Of a stretch of DNA of 64,000 nucleotides, positions 1 to 8,962 are shown one piece after another. Numbering within the stretch: position 1 is the first letter of the stretch; each line of letters begins with the position of its first letter. Location: positions 1 to 64,000 of the forward strand of contig NZ_JAJFOW010000020.1 in the NCBI RefSeq assembly GCF_020731285.1, given 5' to 3'. This DNA is from Cohnella baijiui (GTDB lineage: Bacteria; Bacillota; Bacilli; Paenibacillales; Paenibacillaceae). A program made the position numbers and the translations under genes. Under the pieces are notes generated by a model. The model was not told where the DNA came from and searched no databases. It saw nothing but the letters and a program-made list of their open reading frames with translations.

Positions 1-1729
1 CGGCGCCGGCGGTCGCGCCTGGTGCCGCCGGCGCGACCGGACGCGAGGCCGCCGTGCCGGAGCTCGCGCTGCCGGAGCCTGCGCCAGGCGTAGGCGTACT
101 CGCGCCTACTGCGCCGGATGCGCCCTGCGCCGATGGCGCGCTAGGCGCCGGACGCGGCGCAGTCGTGCCGGTGCCGGCGGCGTTTGCGCCGGTCGGCTCG
201 GCGCCGCCGTTGCCGTAGGCGGAGCCGCCGTTCGCGGCGCCGGTCGGCCGCGCGCCCGTCCCGGCATGGCCGGACGAATAGCTCGGGCGCGAGCCCGCAT
301 AGTTGCCGCTCGGGGAGGAGGAGCGCATCGGCGCTCCCGTACCCGTGCGGGTCGTTCCGCCCGTATAACGGCTCGCGTTCGAGCTGTATCCGGCACCGCT
401 GCCGGTCCCTCCGCCGCCGCTGCTGTAGGTGGTAGCCGTGCCCGAGCCGGTACGGATCGGACCGCGCCCAGCGGAAGGGCCGCCGGACGATTCCAGCACG
501 GTCAGGAACTCGATGTTCGTCTTCGTCCCGGCGAGCTTGCGCAGGAACTGGTCCACGAACTCCGGAGAATCGTTCATGCTCTTGCGCAGTGTCCATACCC
601 GGTCGAGCTCTTCCTTGGTGAGGAGCATCTCCTCGCGTCGCGTGCCCGAACGGCGAATGTCCAGCGCAGGGAAGATGCGACGCTCCGCCAGCTTGCGGTC
701 GAGGTGCAGCTCCATGTTGCCCGTTCCCTTGAATTCCTCGTAGATGACGTCGTCCATCCGCGAGCCGGTCTCGACGAGCGCGGTCGCGAGGATCGTCAGG
801 CTGCCGCCCTCCTCCACGTTGCGCGCGGCGCCGAAGAACCGCTTCGGACGGTGGAAAGCCGCAGGGTCCACGCCCCCGGACAGCGTGCGCCCGGACGGCG
901 GCACGACGAGGTTGTACGCGCGGGCGAGCCGCGTGATGCTATCTAGCAGGATGACGACATCCTTCTTCTGCTCCACGAGCCGTCTGGCCCTTTCCAGTAC
1001 CAGCTCCGCCACCTTGATGTGATGCTCCGGCAATTCGTCGAACGTCGAGGCCACCACTTCCCCTTTGACCGAGCGCTGCATGTCCGTCACTTCCTCCGGC
1101 CGCTCGTCGATGAGCAGCACGAAGAGCGAGATGTCCGGACGGTTGGTGGAGATGCTGTTGGCGAGCTCCTTGAGCAGCAGCGTCTTGCCGGCCTTAGGCG
1201 GCGCTACGACCAAGCCGCGTTGGCCAAGCCCCACCGGCGCTAGCAAGTCCATGATGCGGGTCGACAATCGGGTGGGGGTCGTCTCGAGCACGAGTTTCTC
1301 GTTCGGGAACAGAGGAGTCAGGGCGGGAAAATGGAGGCGTTCGGCGGCGACTTCGGGGGAATCTCCGTTTACGGCATTGACCTGCAGGAGACCGAAGTAC
1401 CGTTCGCTCTCCTTAGGCGCCCGGCACTTGCCGGACACGAGGTCGCCGGTCCGCAGATCGAACTTGCGAATCTGGGAAGCCGAGATATAGATATCCTCCG
1501 CGCTGGGCAGGTAGTTAATCGGGCGAAGGAAGCCGTAGCCTTCGGGCAGCACTTCCAGGACGCCTTCGAGGAACATATGCCCGCCGCGCTCCGCCTGCGA
1601 ACGCAGGATCGCGACGATGAGCTCTTTCTTGATCATTTGGCTGTAATTGCTGATCTGATGGTCCTTGGCGAGCTTATACAGCTGCGTCAGGGTTAACCCT
1701 TCCAAATCGGACATCATAAAATCCGTCAA
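1..1729 (-). CDS. rho: Transcription termination factor Rho (C-terminus cut by window edge)
   Basis: Rho is the hexameric RNA-dependent ATPase that terminates transcription of untranslated RNA. The N-terminal helical and cold-shock RNA-binding part is followed by the RecA-like motor: Walker A PPKAGKT with Lys about residue 182, then the Walker B stretch VVILLDSITRLARA. The conserved core ends near residue 413. At least 160 further residues, rich in Gly, Ala, Ser, Thr and Pro with scattered Tyr and Arg, continue to the window edge without a stop, so the true C-terminus lies outside. The TTG at 1729 follows a GTGGGGA ribosome site by 5 nt; ATG 1717 and 1714 are in-frame alternatives without a good site. 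It lies 61 bp downstream of murA on the same strand. glpX, usual between rho and murA in Bacillus, is absent. Confidence 0.95.
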   Translation of the reverse strand, partial: MTDFMMSDLEGLTLTQLYKLAKDHQISNYSQMIKKELIVAILRSQAERGGHMFLEGVLEVLPEGYGFLRPINYLPSAEDIYISASQIRKFDLRTGDLVSGKCRAPKESERYFGLLQVNAVNGDSPEVAAERLHFPALTPLFPNEKLVLETTPTRLSTRIMDLLAPVGLGQRGLVVAPPKAGKTLLLKELANSISTNRPDISLFVLLIDERPEEVTDMQRSVKGEVVASTFDELPEHHIKVAELVLERARRLVEQKKDVVILLDSITRLARAYNLVVPPSGRTLSGGVDPAAFHRPKRFFGAARNVEEGGSLTILATALVETGSRMDDVIYEEFKGTGNMELHLDRKLAERRIFPALDIRRSGTRREEMLLTKEELDRVWTLRKSMNDSPEFVDQFLRKLAGTKTNIEFLTVLESSGGPSAGRGPIRTGSGTATTYSSGGGGTGSGAGYSSNASRYTGGTTRTGTGAPMRSSSPSGNYAGSRPSYSSGHAGTGARPTGAANGGSAYGNGGAEPTGANAAGTGTTAPRPAPSAPSAQGASGAVGASTPTPGAGSGSASSGTAASRPVAPAAPGATAGA

Positions 1730-1790
1730 TACAATCCCCACTTCATCGTTAGAATAAAGGCGAGGGACGCCGCATCAAGCGGCGAACGCC

Positions 1791-3041
1791 TCACCCTTCT
1801 CGCCAGACGTCCGCGCCGAGATTGCGAAGATGCTCGTCTAATCTCTCATAACCGCGGTCGATGTATTCCAAACCGGTAATTTCCGTCACTCCTTCGTCTA
1901 CCGTCAGCGCAGCCACGACTAGCGCCGCTCCCGCGCGCAAATCGGCCGCCCGTACTTTGGCCGCATTCAGGGGCCCGCCCTCGATGATGGCCGACCGGCC
2001 CTCGACCCGGATTTGCGCGCCCATGCGCGTCAGCTCCGGCACATGCTTGAAGCGGTTGCTGTATACGTAGTCGGACAGGATGCTCACGCCGCTCGCCTGC
2101 GTCAAGAGACTCGTCATCGGAGACTGCAAATCGGTCGCGAAGCCGGGATAAACAAGCGCCTTGACGTCGACAGCTTCGTAGTTCGGCTGGCCAACCACGC
2201 GGATCGCCTCGTCCATTTCGTAGACGTGCACGCCCATTTCTTGGAGCTTGGCGGTAATCGCCTCTAAGTGCTTCGGAATGATATTGTCGATGATGACGTC
2301 GCCGCGCGTGGCGGCTGCTGCGATCATATAAGTGCCTGCTTGAATCCGGTCGGAGATGATCGAGTGACGGCAGCCGTGCATACTGGACACGCCTTCGATG
2401 CGGATCGTCTCCGTGCCGGCCCCCTTGATCTTCGCGCCCATCGCGTTCAGGAGCGTGGCGACGTCGATGATCTCCGGCTCCTTGGCGGCGTTCTCGATGA
2501 TGGTGGAGCCTTTGGCTCTGGCTGCTGCCAGCATGATGTTGATCGTGGCGCCGACGCTGACGACGTCCATATATATTCTAGCCCCGCGCAATTCTTGTGC
2601 CTTGATGCGGATGGCTCCGTGTTCGTTCGTTACGACCGCGCCCAACGCTTCAAAGCCTTTGATATGCTGATCGATGGGACGGGGTTCGAAATTGCATCCG
2701 CCCGGCATGCCGATGAGGGCTTCGCCGAAACGGCCCAGCAGTGCGCCCATCAGATAATAGGAAGCTCTTAAGAGCTTTACGCGGCCGTTGGGCATTGGAA
2801 TGGATTGAATGCGGGTCGGGTCAATCGACAGGGTGTCTTCGTTCCAAGTCACTCTGCAACCTAGCTCTTCGAGCAATTCTCTATAAATTTCTACATCGCT
2901 GATATGAGGAAGATTGTCCAGCCTGACTTCGGATTCCGCCAGGATCGCTGCCGGCAGCAGCGCGATCGCGCTGTTTTTGGCGCCGCTGATTGAGACTGTT
3001 CCGCGGAGCGGGCGCCCACCGCGTATCATAAGTTTCTCCAT
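1791..3041 (-). CDS. murA: UDP-N-acetylglucosamine 1-carboxyvinyltransferase (MurA)
   Basis: Catalyses the first committed step of peptidoglycan synthesis, transfer of enolpyruvate from PEP to UDP-GlcNAc in the cytosol. The 416-residue protein has the usual length and both halves of the EPSP-synthase fold. Lys22 (SGAKNS), the catalytic Cys116 in PGGCNFEPRP and the TDLQ motif of the second domain are all present; the Cys predicts fosfomycin sensitivity. AGGAGGA precedes the ATG with good spacing. By position (rho side, near fba and spo0F) it corresponds to the second Bacillus paralogue, MurAB/MurZ; a second murA elsewhere is expected but not visible here. Confidence 0.96.
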   Translation of the reverse strand: MEKLMIRGGRPLRGTVSISGAKNSAIALLPAAILAESEVRLDNLPHISDVEIYRELLEELGCRVTWNEDTLSIDPTRIQSIPMPNGRVKLLRASYYLMGALLGRFGEALIGMPGGCNFEPRPIDQHIKGFEALGAVVTNEHGAIRIKAQELRGARIYMDVVSVGATINIMLAAARAKGSTIIENAAKEPEIIDVATLLNAMGAKIKGAGTETIRIEGVSSMHGCRHSIISDRIQAGTYMIAAAATRGDVIIDNIIPKHLEAITAKLQEMGVHVYEMDEAIRVVGQPNYEAVDVKALVYPGFATDLQSPMTSLLTQASGVSILSDYVYSNRFKHVPELTRMGAQIRVEGRSAIIEGGPLNAAKVRAADLRAGAALVVAALTVDEGVTEITGLEYIDRGYERLDEHLRNLGADVWREG

Positions 3042-3111
3042 GAATGCATGGTCCTCCTAGTATTCTGCTCCATCTGCCCGCTCTTTAAGCCGTCGTGCGG
3101 ATACAAATGAA

Positions 3112-3147
3112 GGAAAAGGGAAAGACGCCGCGGACGACGCTTTCCCC
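3112..3147 (-). terminator. Intrinsic terminator after fba
   Basis: On the minus strand GGGAAAG and CTTTCCC arms flank a GC-rich loop and are followed by TTTTCC. It lies between fba and murA, so it should end or attenuate fba transcripts. Confidence 0.6.
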
Positions 3148-3215
3148 GAGCTGGAGCGGTTGCCGCAGGGATACAAGGCTGCGACAGCCCGCGGGACGTG
3201 CGGAATAATAGGGAA

Positions 3216-4070
3216 TTAAGCTTGGTTGCTGCTGCCGAAAAGGCGAATCTTCTCTTGCACGACGGCTTGCATCGCGTTGCGAGCAGGCGTGAGATATTTG
3301 CGAGGATCGATCACTTTGTCGTCTTTGCCGAGAACTTCGCGGATCGCCGCGGTGCAGGCGACTTGGTTCTCGGTGTTTACGTTGATCTTGCCGACGCCGG
3401 ATTGGATCGCTTCGCGGATCATTTCGTCCGGCACGCCGGAGCCGCCGTGCAGCACGACCGGTACCGGAATTTTGGCGACGACTTGCTTAATGATATCGTA
3501 GTGGATCTTCACTTCGCCCTTGTACATGCCGTGCGCGGTGCCGACGGCGATCGCGAGGCAGTCTACGCCCGTCTCTTCGTAGAAACGGATCGCTTCTTCG
3601 GGCTTGGCCAACTTCGCATCCGCTTCGTCGACGCTCAGGTCGTCTTCGACGCCGCCAATGGTGCCGAGCTCGCCTTCAACGGAGACGCCCATCGCGTGCG
3701 CAGCCTTGACGACTTCTTTGGTCAGGCGGATGTTGTCTTCGAACGAGTGGTGGGAGCCGTCGAACATGACGGACGAGAAGCCCGCGCGGATACACGCCAT
3801 CGCGACTTCGAAGCTGCTGCCGTGGTCGAGGTGCAGCGCGATCGGCAGTCCCGATTTCTTGGCCGCCGCTTCGGCGATCGCAACCGTGTATTCCATGCCC
3901 ATGTACTTCAGCGCGCCTTCGCTGACGCCGAAGATGAAGGGAGACTTCTCGGCGATCGCCGCGTCCGTGATCGCTTGGGCGAACTCGAGGTTGTTCATGT
4001 TGAACTGGCCCACTGCGAACTTGCCGGCTTTTGCCTTAGGCAAAAATTCGTTCATTGACACGAGTGGCAT
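3216..4070 (-). CDS. fba: Class II fructose-1,6-bisphosphate aldolase
   Basis: Zinc-dependent aldolase of glycolysis and gluconeogenesis, interconverting fructose-1,6-bisphosphate with DHAP and glyceraldehyde-3-phosphate. The 284 residues match the FbaA/GatY family. The catalytic Asp82 and zinc ligand His83 sit in LHLDHG, His180 in GTAHGMY and His208 in VLHGGSG; the acidic GELG loop and the phosphate-binding GKINVNTE follow. The start was set at ATG 4070 because AGGAGGAA lies 9 nt upstream; an in-frame extension to 4130 has no ribosome site and no family similarity. The tal gene that often separates fba and murA in Bacillus is missing. Confidence 0.96.
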   Translation of the reverse strand: MPLVSMNEFLPKAKAGKFAVGQFNMNNLEFAQAITDAAIAEKSPFIFGVSEGALKYMGMEYTVAIAEAAAKKSGLPIALHLDHGSSFEVAMACIRAGFSSVMFDGSHHSFEDNIRLTKEVVKAAHAMGVSVEGELGTIGGVEDDLSVDEADAKLAKPEEAIRFYEETGVDCLAIAVGTAHGMYKGEVKIHYDIIKQVVAKIPVPVVLHGGSGVPDEMIREAIQSGVGKINVNTENQVACTAAIREVLGKDDKVIDPRKYLTPARNAMQAVVQEKIRLFGSSNQA

Positions 4071-4130
4071 AATGTGTGATTCCTCCTGCGATTCAGATAA
4101 GCTGTAAGTCGTCTCTTCGCCGACTTGCAT

Positions 4131-4491
4131 ACTGCGCTATTATAACACAAAAAGACTTTTTATTGTAAAACGGCCTGTCCCGCAGAAAAACGGCGGGAAC
4201 GCCCTTGAATACGGGAAAAACGGCCGGAAACCGCCTCCCGCAAGGCCCCGCCGCGGCCGCTCTCCGGCCGCGGGAAGCAGATTAGAATTTTCTCAAGCGA
4301 CGCCGGGCAACTTGTCCGGGCGAATCCAGGCTTTGAAAGGAATCTTCCTTTGGCACGGAAAGCGGGTGCGGACGCCGTCGGGGAGGCCGCCCAAGAGAGG
4401 AGGAGGCGGAAAATCGGCAAGCGAAGCGGCGGGGGGAAACAAGGGGCCGTCGGCGAAAGAAGCCGGTGGTGAACAGAAGGAAAGAAAGCTC
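4131..4491. other. Intergenic region between spo0F and fba
   Basis: 361 bp without a credible gene. On the minus strand TTTACA at 4164-4169 and TATAAT at 4139-4144 could be an fba promoter, but the 19-nt spacer is long. A perfect GC hairpin (CCGCGGCCG and its complement, about 4250-4274) lacks a U tract. The short ORFs here have no ribosome sites. Confidence 0.4.
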
Positions 4492-4887
4492 TCAGGACCC
4501 CGAGGCGAAACGGGGCGAAGGGCCGCCTTCCAATTGCATGTTCACGGCGATGCGGAGCTCATCGATGTCGAACGGCTTCGTAAAGTGCATCAGCGCACCG
4601 AGATCGGTCGCTTCCTTGATCATGTCGAGCTCTCCATAGGCGGTCATCATGATTACTTTGATCTCACGGTTCATTTCCTTGATCTGTTTCAGAATTTCCA
4701 AGCCGTCCATTCCCGGAATCTTCATATCGAGGAGGACCAGGTCCGGCGTGTGGTTGCGCACGATCTCGAGCGCCGCGCGCCCGTTCGCCGCCTGGAACGT
4801 CTCGTAGCCTTCGACGCTGAACACTTCGAGCAGTAGGATTCGGATACCGATTTGATCATCGACAATGAGCAGCTTCTTCTTAGGCAT
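4492..4887 (-). CDS. spo0F: Sporulation phosphorelay response regulator Spo0F
   Basis: Single-domain receiver that accepts phosphate from sporulation histidine kinases and passes it to Spo0B in the phosphorelay activating Spo0A. The 131-residue protein has the acidic pair Asp10/Asp11, the phosphoacceptor Asp54 in LVLLDMK, Thr82 in MTAYG and Lys104 in FTKPF, the same numbering as B. subtilis Spo0F. There is no output domain, only a short Ser/Pro-rich end. The start is ATG 4887, preceded by GGAGGAGGA. It lies downstream of pyrG after a terminator and has its own candidate sigma-H promoter. Confidence 0.95.
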   Translation of the reverse strand: MPKKKLLIVDDQIGIRILLLEVFSVEGYETFQAANGRAALEIVRNHTPDLVLLDMKIPGMDGLEILKQIKEMNREIKVIMMTAYGELDMIKEATDLGALMHFTKPFDIDELRIAVNMQLEGGPSPRFASGS

Positions 4888-4930
4888 CAAATAATCCTCC
4901 TCCATAACCTTCTAACCTGTATCCTCCCGT

Positions 4931-4956
4931 ATTCGCGGTCTCGACATGGAAATCCT
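4931..4956 (-). promoter_or_regulatory. Candidate sigma-H promoter of spo0F with 0A-box-like site
   Basis: On the minus strand AGGATTT (4950-4956) and CGCGAAT (4931-4937) are 12 nt apart, fitting the sigma-H pattern AGGAWWT-N11/12-NNNGAAT. Inside the spacer TGTCGAG (4940-4946) matches 6 of 7 positions of the Spo0A box TGTCGAA. B. subtilis spo0F is known to be sigma-H transcribed and Spo0A controlled; use here is inferred. Confidence 0.6.
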
Positions 4957-4978
4957 TCCGCACCCATGGAAAATTGTG

Positions 4979-5008
4979 AAAAAATAGCGACGGCCTTCGC
5001 CGTCGCTG
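4979..5008 (-). terminator. Intrinsic terminator after pyrG
   Basis: Perfect 9-bp stem AGCGACGGC/GCCGTCGCT with a 4-nt loop, followed on the minus strand by ATTTTTTC, just past the pyrG stop and upstream of the spo0F promoter. Confidence 0.85.
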
Positions 5009-5029
5009 TTAGATAACCTGCCTTTTGCC

Positions 5030-6637
<1,608 letters not shown>

Positions 6638-6696
6638 CCTGTATGAAACCTCCCACCACGTGCCGATCGGCATCGTTCTTAGATTGCCCGCAAAAC

Positions 6697-6730
6697 AAAA
6701 AAGTGACACCCAATAAATGGGGGCACTTTT
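6697..6730 (-). promoter_or_regulatory. pyrG leader attenuator hairpin
   Basis: On the minus strand the AAAAGTG and CACTTTT arms, with inner CCCCC and GGGTG, form a hairpin followed by TTTTTTG, about 60 nt upstream of the pyrG GTG. The 5-prime arm contains GCCCCC, a target for a poly-G 5-prime end. It could also be read as the rpoE terminator, since rpoE lies upstream on the same strand. Confidence 0.75.
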
Positions 6731-6768
6731 AAAATTTACACCCTATAGAAATGCTCGCTTGAAAAGCC

Positions 6769-6805
6769 CAAGCCTAAGTTTAACGTCTGGTCTGGTGGGT
6801 GTCAA
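6769..6805 (-). promoter_or_regulatory. pyrG promoter with GGGC initiation site
   Basis: TTGACA (complement of 6800-6805), a 17-nt spacer and TAAACT (6777-6782) make a good vegetative promoter on the minus strand. The sequence 8 nt past the -10 begins GGGC at 6769, the same start as B. subtilis pyrG, where low CTP causes slippage and poly-G addition. Confidence 0.75.
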
Positions 6806-6818
6806 GCCTGACGAGCGC

Positions 6819-7406
6819 CTACTTTTCGTCTTCCTCTTCGTCGTCCAGGTCGCCCTCTTCGAAGTCTTCTTCTTCTTCCTCTTCCGCTTCTTCTTCGTCG
6901 ATCTCTTCCTCGATGCCGGACTCCTCGTCCTCGTCGATCGCGACTTCTTCGTCGGCTTCGCTGGCTTCCTCGCCTTCGTCGAAAATCTCCTCGCGGTCTT
7001 CGTCGAACAGATCGAAGCCTTCTTCGCCTTCCGTGAAGGTTTCTTCCTCGTCCTCGCCGTACAGATCCTCGTCGTCCAGATCGTCGTCGTCGTTGATGAT
7101 GCGAGGACGCTTGGCGCCGCCGGTGACCGGATCGTCGGAACGATCAACCGGATACCAGCGCTTTAAGCCCCATACGTTGCTGCCTACGCAGGCGAAGCGG
7201 CCGTCGATGTTGATCTCGGTATACACCTGGGCGATGGATTCGTTGATCTGCTCTTCCGTAAAGCCGCGCAGCTTGGCGATCTCCATCATCAGATCCCGGT
7301 AGTAAAAGGGGGTGTTGGCCGCCTTGAGCACCTCGAAGGCGAGGTCGACCATCGGCATTTCCCGGATTTTTTCGGCGTCGAATTTCAGGACGTATTCCGC
7401 GCTCAC
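6819..7406 (-). CDS. rpoE: RNA polymerase delta subunit
   Basis: Delta is a Gram-positive RNA polymerase subunit that speeds enzyme recycling and changes promoter selectivity. The first 85 or so residues form the HARE-HTH domain (AFEVLKAANTPFYYRDLMMEI, NVWGLKRWYP). The remaining half is almost wholly Asp and Glu, the known disordered acidic tail. The 195-residue length is typical. GTG 7406 was chosen for its AGAGGA site; an in-frame ATG at 7439 would add 11 unrelated residues. It sits upstream of pyrG as in Bacillus, separated by the pyrG promoter and attenuator. Confidence 0.93.
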   Translation of the reverse strand: MSAEYVLKFDAEKIREMPMVDLAFEVLKAANTPFYYRDLMMEIAKLRGFTEEQINESIAQVYTEINIDGRFACVGSNVWGLKRWYPVDRSDDPVTGGAKRPRIINDDDDLDDEDLYGEDEEETFTEGEEGFDLFDEDREEIFDEGEEASEADEEVAIDEDEESGIEEEIDEEEAEEEEEEDFEEGDLDDEEEDEK

Positions 7407-7513
7407 CTTAAGTCCCCATCCTCTCTGTATGTTAACCAAAAATCTTGATTCGCGTTGGTGTCAACCAATAGTTAACCGCATTTCCTGTGAAAATGCAAGT
7501 TTTCGGAACGCGA

Positions 7514-7552
7514 AAAAGCGAAGGCGGGTCCGCAGACTGCGCCTTCGCTTTT
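7514..7552. terminator. Perfect bidirectional hairpin upstream of rpoE
   Basis: A 13-bp perfect stem AAAAGCGAAGGCG/CGCCTTCGCTTTT with a 13-nt loop lies between two divergent genes, where no coding transcript should end. It may terminate a leader or a short RNA on either strand. Confidence 0.7.
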
Positions 7553-7757
7553 CGACTGTACCCCGGCCGCCTCCCGCGGGAGGAACCGACGTGGCTAAGA
7601 GTCTCGCCGGGAAACTCTCCCTTCATCGTATGTGAAGCGCCGCCGTTTGACACAGAGTGACGCCCATTTCCGTCTAAAAAACGCGAATTCCCAAGCTTTT
7701 GCGGAGGTGCGTTCATACAATAGGGAAGCTCATTTCGTCGGGAGGGGTTACAAGCCA

Positions 7758-8906
7758 ATGGACACGAGCGGCTTCCTGAAATGGCTGCAAGGCGCTCTCG
7801 CGGCTTCCGGCAAAAACGCCGGCCGTACGATCCTTCGCGTCGCCCAGCCTTCCGATTACTTCAACCTCCTGTCTGCCTTGCGTCGGGCGCGGCGAAGCTC
7901 CAAGACGCTCCGGGCCGTGCGCCAGCTCGGCATCATCCGCGGCTTTTCCTTTCCGCTGCCGATCGCAGGCATCCCCGAAGCCTATCGAGGCGCCTTCGTT
8001 TGCGAAGAGGACCCGATCGTCACCGTACGCGCGCCGCTCCGGGCTACCCGGTCCGTCCTCGCGAGCGATCTGAATATCCCCTGGGGCGTCAGGCGGATCC
8101 GGGCGCCGCTGGCTTGGAACCGGACGACGGGCCAGCGCGTCAAAATCGGCGTCATCGACACGGGTGTCGACTTTCAGCACCCCGACCTCCGGCACGCCTT
8201 GGAGCGCGGCATCAATCTGCTGCAGCGGACGATGCTGCCGCATGACGACAACGGTCACGGCACCCATATCGCCGGGTCCATCGCCGCCGCCAATCCGATC
8301 CGCGGCATGATCGGCGTCGCCCCGCGCTCGTCGATCTATCCGGTCAAAGCCTTCGACCACAACGGCACCGCTTTCGTCTCCGACATTATCCTTGGCATCG
8401 AATGGTGCGTGCGCAACCGGATCGACATCGTCAACATGAGCTTCGGCATGCGCACCAGAAGCAAGGCGCTGCTGAGCGCCGTGAACAACGCCTACCGCTC
8501 CGGCGTGCTCATCGTCGCTTCTTCCGGCAACGACGGCAAGCGGGGAGAGATCGACTTTCCCGCGCGCTTCGCCAACACGGTGTCCGTCGGCGCGCTGAAC
8601 CGGCAGGGCCGCATCGCGAAGTTCACGAACCGCAGCGCGATGGTGGACATTTATGCGCCCGGCGAGCAGATCGAATCCGCCTGGCTGCGGGGCCGTCGCC
8701 GCATCATGAGCGGCACGTCGATGGCCACCTCTCACGTGACCGGAGCCATCGCGCTGCTGCTGGCCGAAAAGCCGGAGCTCACGCCCGGGGAGATCAAGGA
8801 TATCCTGAAGGCCTCCTCGCGCCCCCTACAGCGCACGACAGCTCCCCGGGGAGCCAGGGAGCTGGACGTGATGCGGATGCTGCAAATCGCCGACGATCGG
8901 CAGTGA
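7758..8906 (+). CDS. S8 family serine peptidase (subtilase) without signal peptide
   Basis: Subtilisin-fold protease of 382 residues. The catalytic triad is visible as Asp in IGVIDTGVD, His in GHGTHIAGS and Ser in SGTSMATSHV, with the oxyanion region SSGNDG between. The first 110 residues resemble a prodomain or inhibitor-like segment, but there is no signal peptide or membrane helix, so it is probably cytosolic or released without Sec. ATG 7758 follows GGGAGGGG; the upstream in-frame ATG at 7632 lacks a ribosome site. It is divergent from rpoE and convergent with argS. The substrate cannot be told from sequence. Confidence 0.9.
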   Translation: MDTSGFLKWLQGALAASGKNAGRTILRVAQPSDYFNLLSALRRARRSSKTLRAVRQLGIIRGFSFPLPIAGIPEAYRGAFVCEEDPIVTVRAPLRATRSVLASDLNIPWGVRRIRAPLAWNRTTGQRVKIGVIDTGVDFQHPDLRHALERGINLLQRTMLPHDDNGHGTHIAGSIAAANPIRGMIGVAPRSSIYPVKAFDHNGTAFVSDIILGIEWCVRNRIDIVNMSFGMRTRSKALLSAVNNAYRSGVLIVASSGNDGKRGEIDFPARFANTVSVGALNRQGRIAKFTNRSAMVDIYAPGEQIESAWLRGRRRIMSGTSMATSHVTGAIALLLAEKPELTPGEIKDILKASSRPLQRTTAPRGARELDVMRMLQIADDRQ

Positions 8907-8962
8907 CGCGCCGCCCGCCGGGTTGCCCGGGGCGCCGCGGCCGAAGCCGGGCGCCCGGGCGG

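Noticed and set aside
7553..7660. Possible riboswitch in the GC-rich segment upstream of rpoE or the subtilase
   Set aside because: Compared by eye with T-box, SAM, glycine, lysine and ydaO conserved blocks; none fits.
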